From: Epilithonimonas lactis
GTDB lineage: Bacteria > Bacteroidota > Bacteroidia > Flavobacteriales > Weeksellaceae
Length of the DNA stretch: 64,000 nucleotides
NCBI RefSeq assembly: GCF_900110605.1
Contig: NZ_FOFI01000001.1
Location: 682,001 to 746,000, forward strand
Reading direction: 5' to 3'
Under the pieces are notes generated by a model, which was not told the origin of the DNA, did no database searches, and saw nothing but the letters and a program-made list of their open reading frames with translations. The position numbers and the translations under genes are program-made. Positions 61,419 to 64,000 of this stretch are shown piece after piece; position 1 is the stretch's first letter; each line of letters starts with the position of its first letter.

Positions 61419-63002
61419 ATGCACAGTCTTTTACCTTTTCTCTTGGCAATGGTCGCAGTGATCGTTTTGCTCAATATGTTTGCCACCAAACTGAAAATCG
61501 CTTATCCTATTTTATTGGTAATCGGTGGTTTGGCGATCAGCTTTATTCCCGGATTGCCTGTTATTAAAATCGATCCCGACCTTATCTTTTTCATATTCCT
61601 ACCGCCATTATTATTTGAAGCGGCGTGGACCATTTCCTTTAAAGAGATGAAAAAATGGTGGCGGATCATCGGTAGTTTTGCGTTTCTGGTCGTGTTTTTC
61701 ACAGCTTTGTCTGTAGCGCTGGTTGCCAATCATTTTATTCCCGGATTTACAATTGCCTTAGGTTTTTTACTTGGTGGGATAGTTTCTCCGCCAGATGCGG
61801 TGAGTACTGGTGCGATCACGAAATTTGTGAAAATTCCCAAATCGACTTCCGCAATTCTTGAAGGAGAAAGCCTTCTGAATGACGCTTCTTCGCTTATCAT
61901 CTTTAGATTTGCGCTTGTTGCGGTTGGAACTGGGCGGTTTGTTTGGCAGGATGCAACAATGAGTTTCTTCTGGATGGTGATTGGCGGTGCAGGAATTGGT
62001 TTGCTTTTGGGATGGCTTTTCGTTCAAGCACACAAACTGCTCCCAACCGATGCACCTTCCGACATTGCTTTGACGATTATCGAACCATACTTGATGTATT
62101 GGTTCGCAGAACAGCTCCATAGTTCAGGTGTTTTGGCTGTGGTTGCCGGTGGACTTTTTATGTCAGCAAGACGATTGAAATTTCTCAATAGTACCAGTAG
62201 GATCCATGCATACAGTGTTTGGGAAAGTTTGATATTTATTTTAAATGGGATTGTCTTTTTGATCATCGGATTGGAACTTCCTGAGATCGTGGACGGACTT
62301 CGGGACGATCACATTCCGTTGGAAACAGCCATCGGTTATGGGGTTCTGGTGACCGCTATTTTGATTGCTGCCAGAATGATCAGTTCGTATGCGGCGCTTA
62401 TTGCTACAATCATTTTCCGACCTAGCGTTCAGCCTCATCCCTCTTCCAGAACACGAAGATGGATGATGCCTCTTTTATTGGGTTGGACAGGCATGCGTGG
62501 CGTGGTTTCCCTGGCTGCAGCTTTGGCAATTCCGGTAACTCTGGGCAATGGTGAGGCGTTTCCACATAGGAATTTGATATTATTCATCACCTTTGTTGTG
62601 ATCCTCTTGACGCTTTTGGTACAAGGTCTTACGTTGCCCTACATCATTAGAAGGACTGGCTTTTTCGATGGCATTTTCGCTGAAGAAAGTGAGCAGTCAA
62701 CCAAGCAGAAGATTAAAAAGGAACTAAAACAACATGTTTATCAATTTCTAAAATCCAAATATGAAAACGAATTGAAAGACCACGCAGGACTGGAAATGTT
62801 CCTGAAACATTGGGAAGAGCGTACCAAAGCGACAGACGACAGTTGGATGAATGAAAAAACTAAAGTCATTTTTGTGGAAATGTTGGAAATACAGAGAGAA
62901 TATTTGTCAGAACTGAACAAAGATCCTAAGATCAACGAGGAGATCATCCGCCAGCAATTGTTCCAAATTGATCTGGAGGAAGAGCGACTAAAGATGATCT
63001 AA
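61419..63002 (+). CDS. CPA1-type Na+/H+ antiporter
   Basis: 527 aa with about 12 hydrophobic segments and a hydrophilic C-terminal tail (from about residue 425). IFLPPLLFEAAWTI and GGIVSPPDAVSTGAI contain the CPA1 drug-binding-like and Asp-containing ion-binding regions; EGESLLNDASSLIIF is the classic ND motif. Exchanges Na+ or K+ for protons across the inner membrane. Followed by a small membrane protein gene. Confidence 0.92.
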   Translation: MHSLLPFLLAMVAVIVLLNMFATKLKIAYPILLVIGGLAISFIPGLPVIKIDPDLIFFIFLPPLLFEAAWTISFKEMKKWWRIIGSFAFLVVFFTALSVALVANHFIPGFTIALGFLLGGIVSPPDAVSTGAITKFVKIPKSTSAILEGESLLNDASSLIIFRFALVAVGTGRFVWQDATMSFFWMVIGGAGIGLLLGWLFVQAHKLLPTDAPSDIALTIIEPYLMYWFAEQLHSSGVLAVVAGGLFMSARRLKFLNSTSRIHAYSVWESLIFILNGIVFLIIGLELPEIVDGLRDDHIPLETAIGYGVLVTAILIAARMISSYAALIATIIFRPSVQPHPSSRTRRWMMPLLLGWTGMRGVVSLAAALAIPVTLGNGEAFPHRNLILFITFVVILLTLLVQGLTLPYIIRRTGFFDGIFAEESEQSTKQKIKKELKQHVYQFLKSKYENELKDHAGLEMFLKHWEERTKATDDSWMNEKTKVIFVEMLEIQREYLSELNKDPKINEEIIRQQLFQIDLEEERLKMI

Positions 63003-63035
63003 TTAAGTAAATCTATTAGAATTAATTGACTGATT

Positions 63036-63485
63036 ATGGAGAGATTAAGTAAAGATAAGATTGTGAGATTCCTGAGACAAATTCTTTTTGTAGCAGCAAT
63101 TATTTTTGCAGCTTCATTTTTACAATTTTATTGGTCGATGGGACATTTGTCGGAAAGGATGTCTAGTTCCTGTCTGGAATGTTGGTTTGTAGAAGATGCT
63201 TTTTATATGTCTTCGATAACTGCTGTTTTGTTGGCAATCATCTTTAGGTTTTTAAATAAAATCAGAAGCAAAATTTTCATAATTGTCATTCAGTTTTTGC
63301 TTTTGATCACCATTTGGTCTTTCTGGGATTACTCTGTTTTTGTGGATAGAGAATCATCCTGGAGCACTTATCTATTTAATGAAGAACTATATTATGTTGG
63401 TACTTATTCGATTCTTCCAATTTTGATCTTGTCCTTTTTATCCATATTTTTAATTAATTATAAATTGTTTATCAAGACTAAGTAA
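63036..63485 (+). CDS. Hypothetical membrane protein
   Basis: 149 aa with four hydrophobic segments (ILFVAAIIFAASFLQFYW, YMSSITAVLLAIIFRFL, IIVIQFLLLITIWSFWDY, IFLINYKLF region). SSSCLECWFVED contains two cysteines. Starts 33 nt after the antiporter stop and may be cotranscribed. Function unknown. Confidence 0.6.
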   Translation: MERLSKDKIVRFLRQILFVAAIIFAASFLQFYWSMGHLSERMSSSCLECWFVEDAFYMSSITAVLLAIIFRFLNKIRSKIFIIVIQFLLLITIWSFWDYSVFVDRESSWSTYLFNEELYYVGTYSILPILILSFLSIFLINYKLFIKTK

Positions 63486-63492
63486 AAAACAA

Positions 63493-63520
63493 AAAACCAC
63501 CGATGATACGGTGGTTTTTT
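63493..63520 (+). terminator. Terminator between the 63036 gene and the sugar-porter gene
   Basis: AAACCACCG and CGGTGGTTT arms with a six-base loop, flanked by A and T runs. Can serve both convergent genes. Confidence 0.85.
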
Positions 63521-63544
63521 TATCTTAAAAATTAAATTCAAACT

Positions 63545-64000
63545 TTATTTTTCCCAAACCTTCTCAATCTCCTCAAGAGATTTTCCTTTGGTCTCAGGAA
63601 CCCATTTCCAAACGAAGAACAGGGACAGAACACTCATCACACCGTAAAATCCGTATGTGAAAGCACCACTGAATTCCATCATAAAAGGATAGGTAGATGA
63701 AATTAAATAATTTGCTGCCCACTGAGCCGCAACAGCAATCGCAATCGCACTTCCTCGTATTTTATTAGGGAATATTTCTGAGATCAAAACCCAACAAATC
63801 GGTCCCCAGGACATCATAAATGACGCGGTGTAAACAATGATAAAGAACAAAGTGGCAATTCCGATGATCTGATAATATGATAATATTGCAATCGCAAACA
63901 TTCCAATTGCCATTCCTACTGAACCTGTGATTAATAAAGGCTTTCTTCCCCATTTATCCACCGTGAAAATGGCGATAACAGTAAATACAACGTTCACCAA
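63545..64000 (-). CDS. Sugar-porter MFS transporter, C-terminal part (cut by window edge)
   Basis: 151 visible residues; the reading frame is open to base 64000, where the window ends, so the N-terminal two-thirds is missing (family about 440-480 aa). VDKWGRKPLLITGSVGMAIG is the sugar-porter loop motif D/G-R-[KR]. The end VPETKGKSLEEIEKVWEK has the PETKG motif of the family. Transports a sugar or polyol with protons in the inner membrane. Substrate unknown. Confidence 0.92.
   Translation of the reverse strand: MVNVVFTVIAIFTVDKWGRKPLLITGSVGMAIGMFAIAILSYYQIIGIATLFFIIVYTASFMMSWGPICWVLISEIFPNKIRGSAIAIAVAAQWAANYLISSTYPFMMEFSGAFTYGFYGVMSVLSLFFVWKWVPETKGKSLEEIEKVWEK

Overview
The window is chromosomal DNA from a Bacteroidota bacterium of the class Flavobacteriia, most like Chryseobacterium and relatives (family Weeksellaceae). 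Signs seen in the sequence are type IX secretion (T9SS) C-terminal sorting domains, a GLPGLI-family protein, a TIGR04222-type membrane protein, low GC, few Shine-Dalgarno sequences, and promoters of the flavobacterial type (TTG, about 20 nt, TAnnTTTG). The genus is an inference. No rRNA, tRNA, CRISPR array, complete insertion sequence or prophage was recognised.

Layout. 1-2.4 kb: cyanophycin synthetase, cut by the left edge. 2.4-7.1 kb: a LysR regulator divergent from a GGCT-like protein, an MFS exporter and a metallo-beta-lactamase-fold hydrolase, then a secreted esterase. 7.1-13.1 kb: a divergent SDR/HxlR pair, a frameshifted DUF3052 gene and small or membrane proteins. 13.1-20.9 kb is accessory: a 149-bp tandem repeat, a run of secreted proteins and lipoproteins including a GC-rich pair, and an AT-rich pair made of a P-loop ATPase and a HEPN-like protein. 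21.1-23.0 kb: acetyl-CoA synthetase.

23.3-38.2 kb is the metabolic core. An arginine cluster (GNAT acyl-glutamate synthase, argG, argC, argD, acylornithine carbamoyltransferase, argB, argE, argH) is followed by an Lrp regulator, pyrB, carA and carB. Carbamoyl phosphate from CarAB feeds both PyrB and the acylornithine carbamoyltransferase. The carbamoyltransferase has Val at residue 90, which points to succinylated rather than acetylated intermediates. pyrB is preceded by what looks like a UTP-sensing transcription attenuator with a 24-codon leader peptide. Gaps in the arg cluster are filled by small inverted-repeat elements.

38.2-64 kb: mixed genes, including a methyltransferase, Ada, a DUF3037/HipA-like kinase pair, two T9SS cargo proteins, a nitronate monooxygenase, PnuC, an amino acid permease, an AI-2E-family exporter, a Smr-less MutS2 with a frameshifted YcxB gene behind it, a YceI-porin-YceI cluster, a Na+/H+ antiporter, and a sugar-porter MFS gene cut by the right edge.

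The strongest leads are the pyrB leader, the arginine-pathway specificity residue, the ATPase/HEPN pair, and a dispersed 100-bp palindromic repeat whose hairpin loop is inverted between copies.
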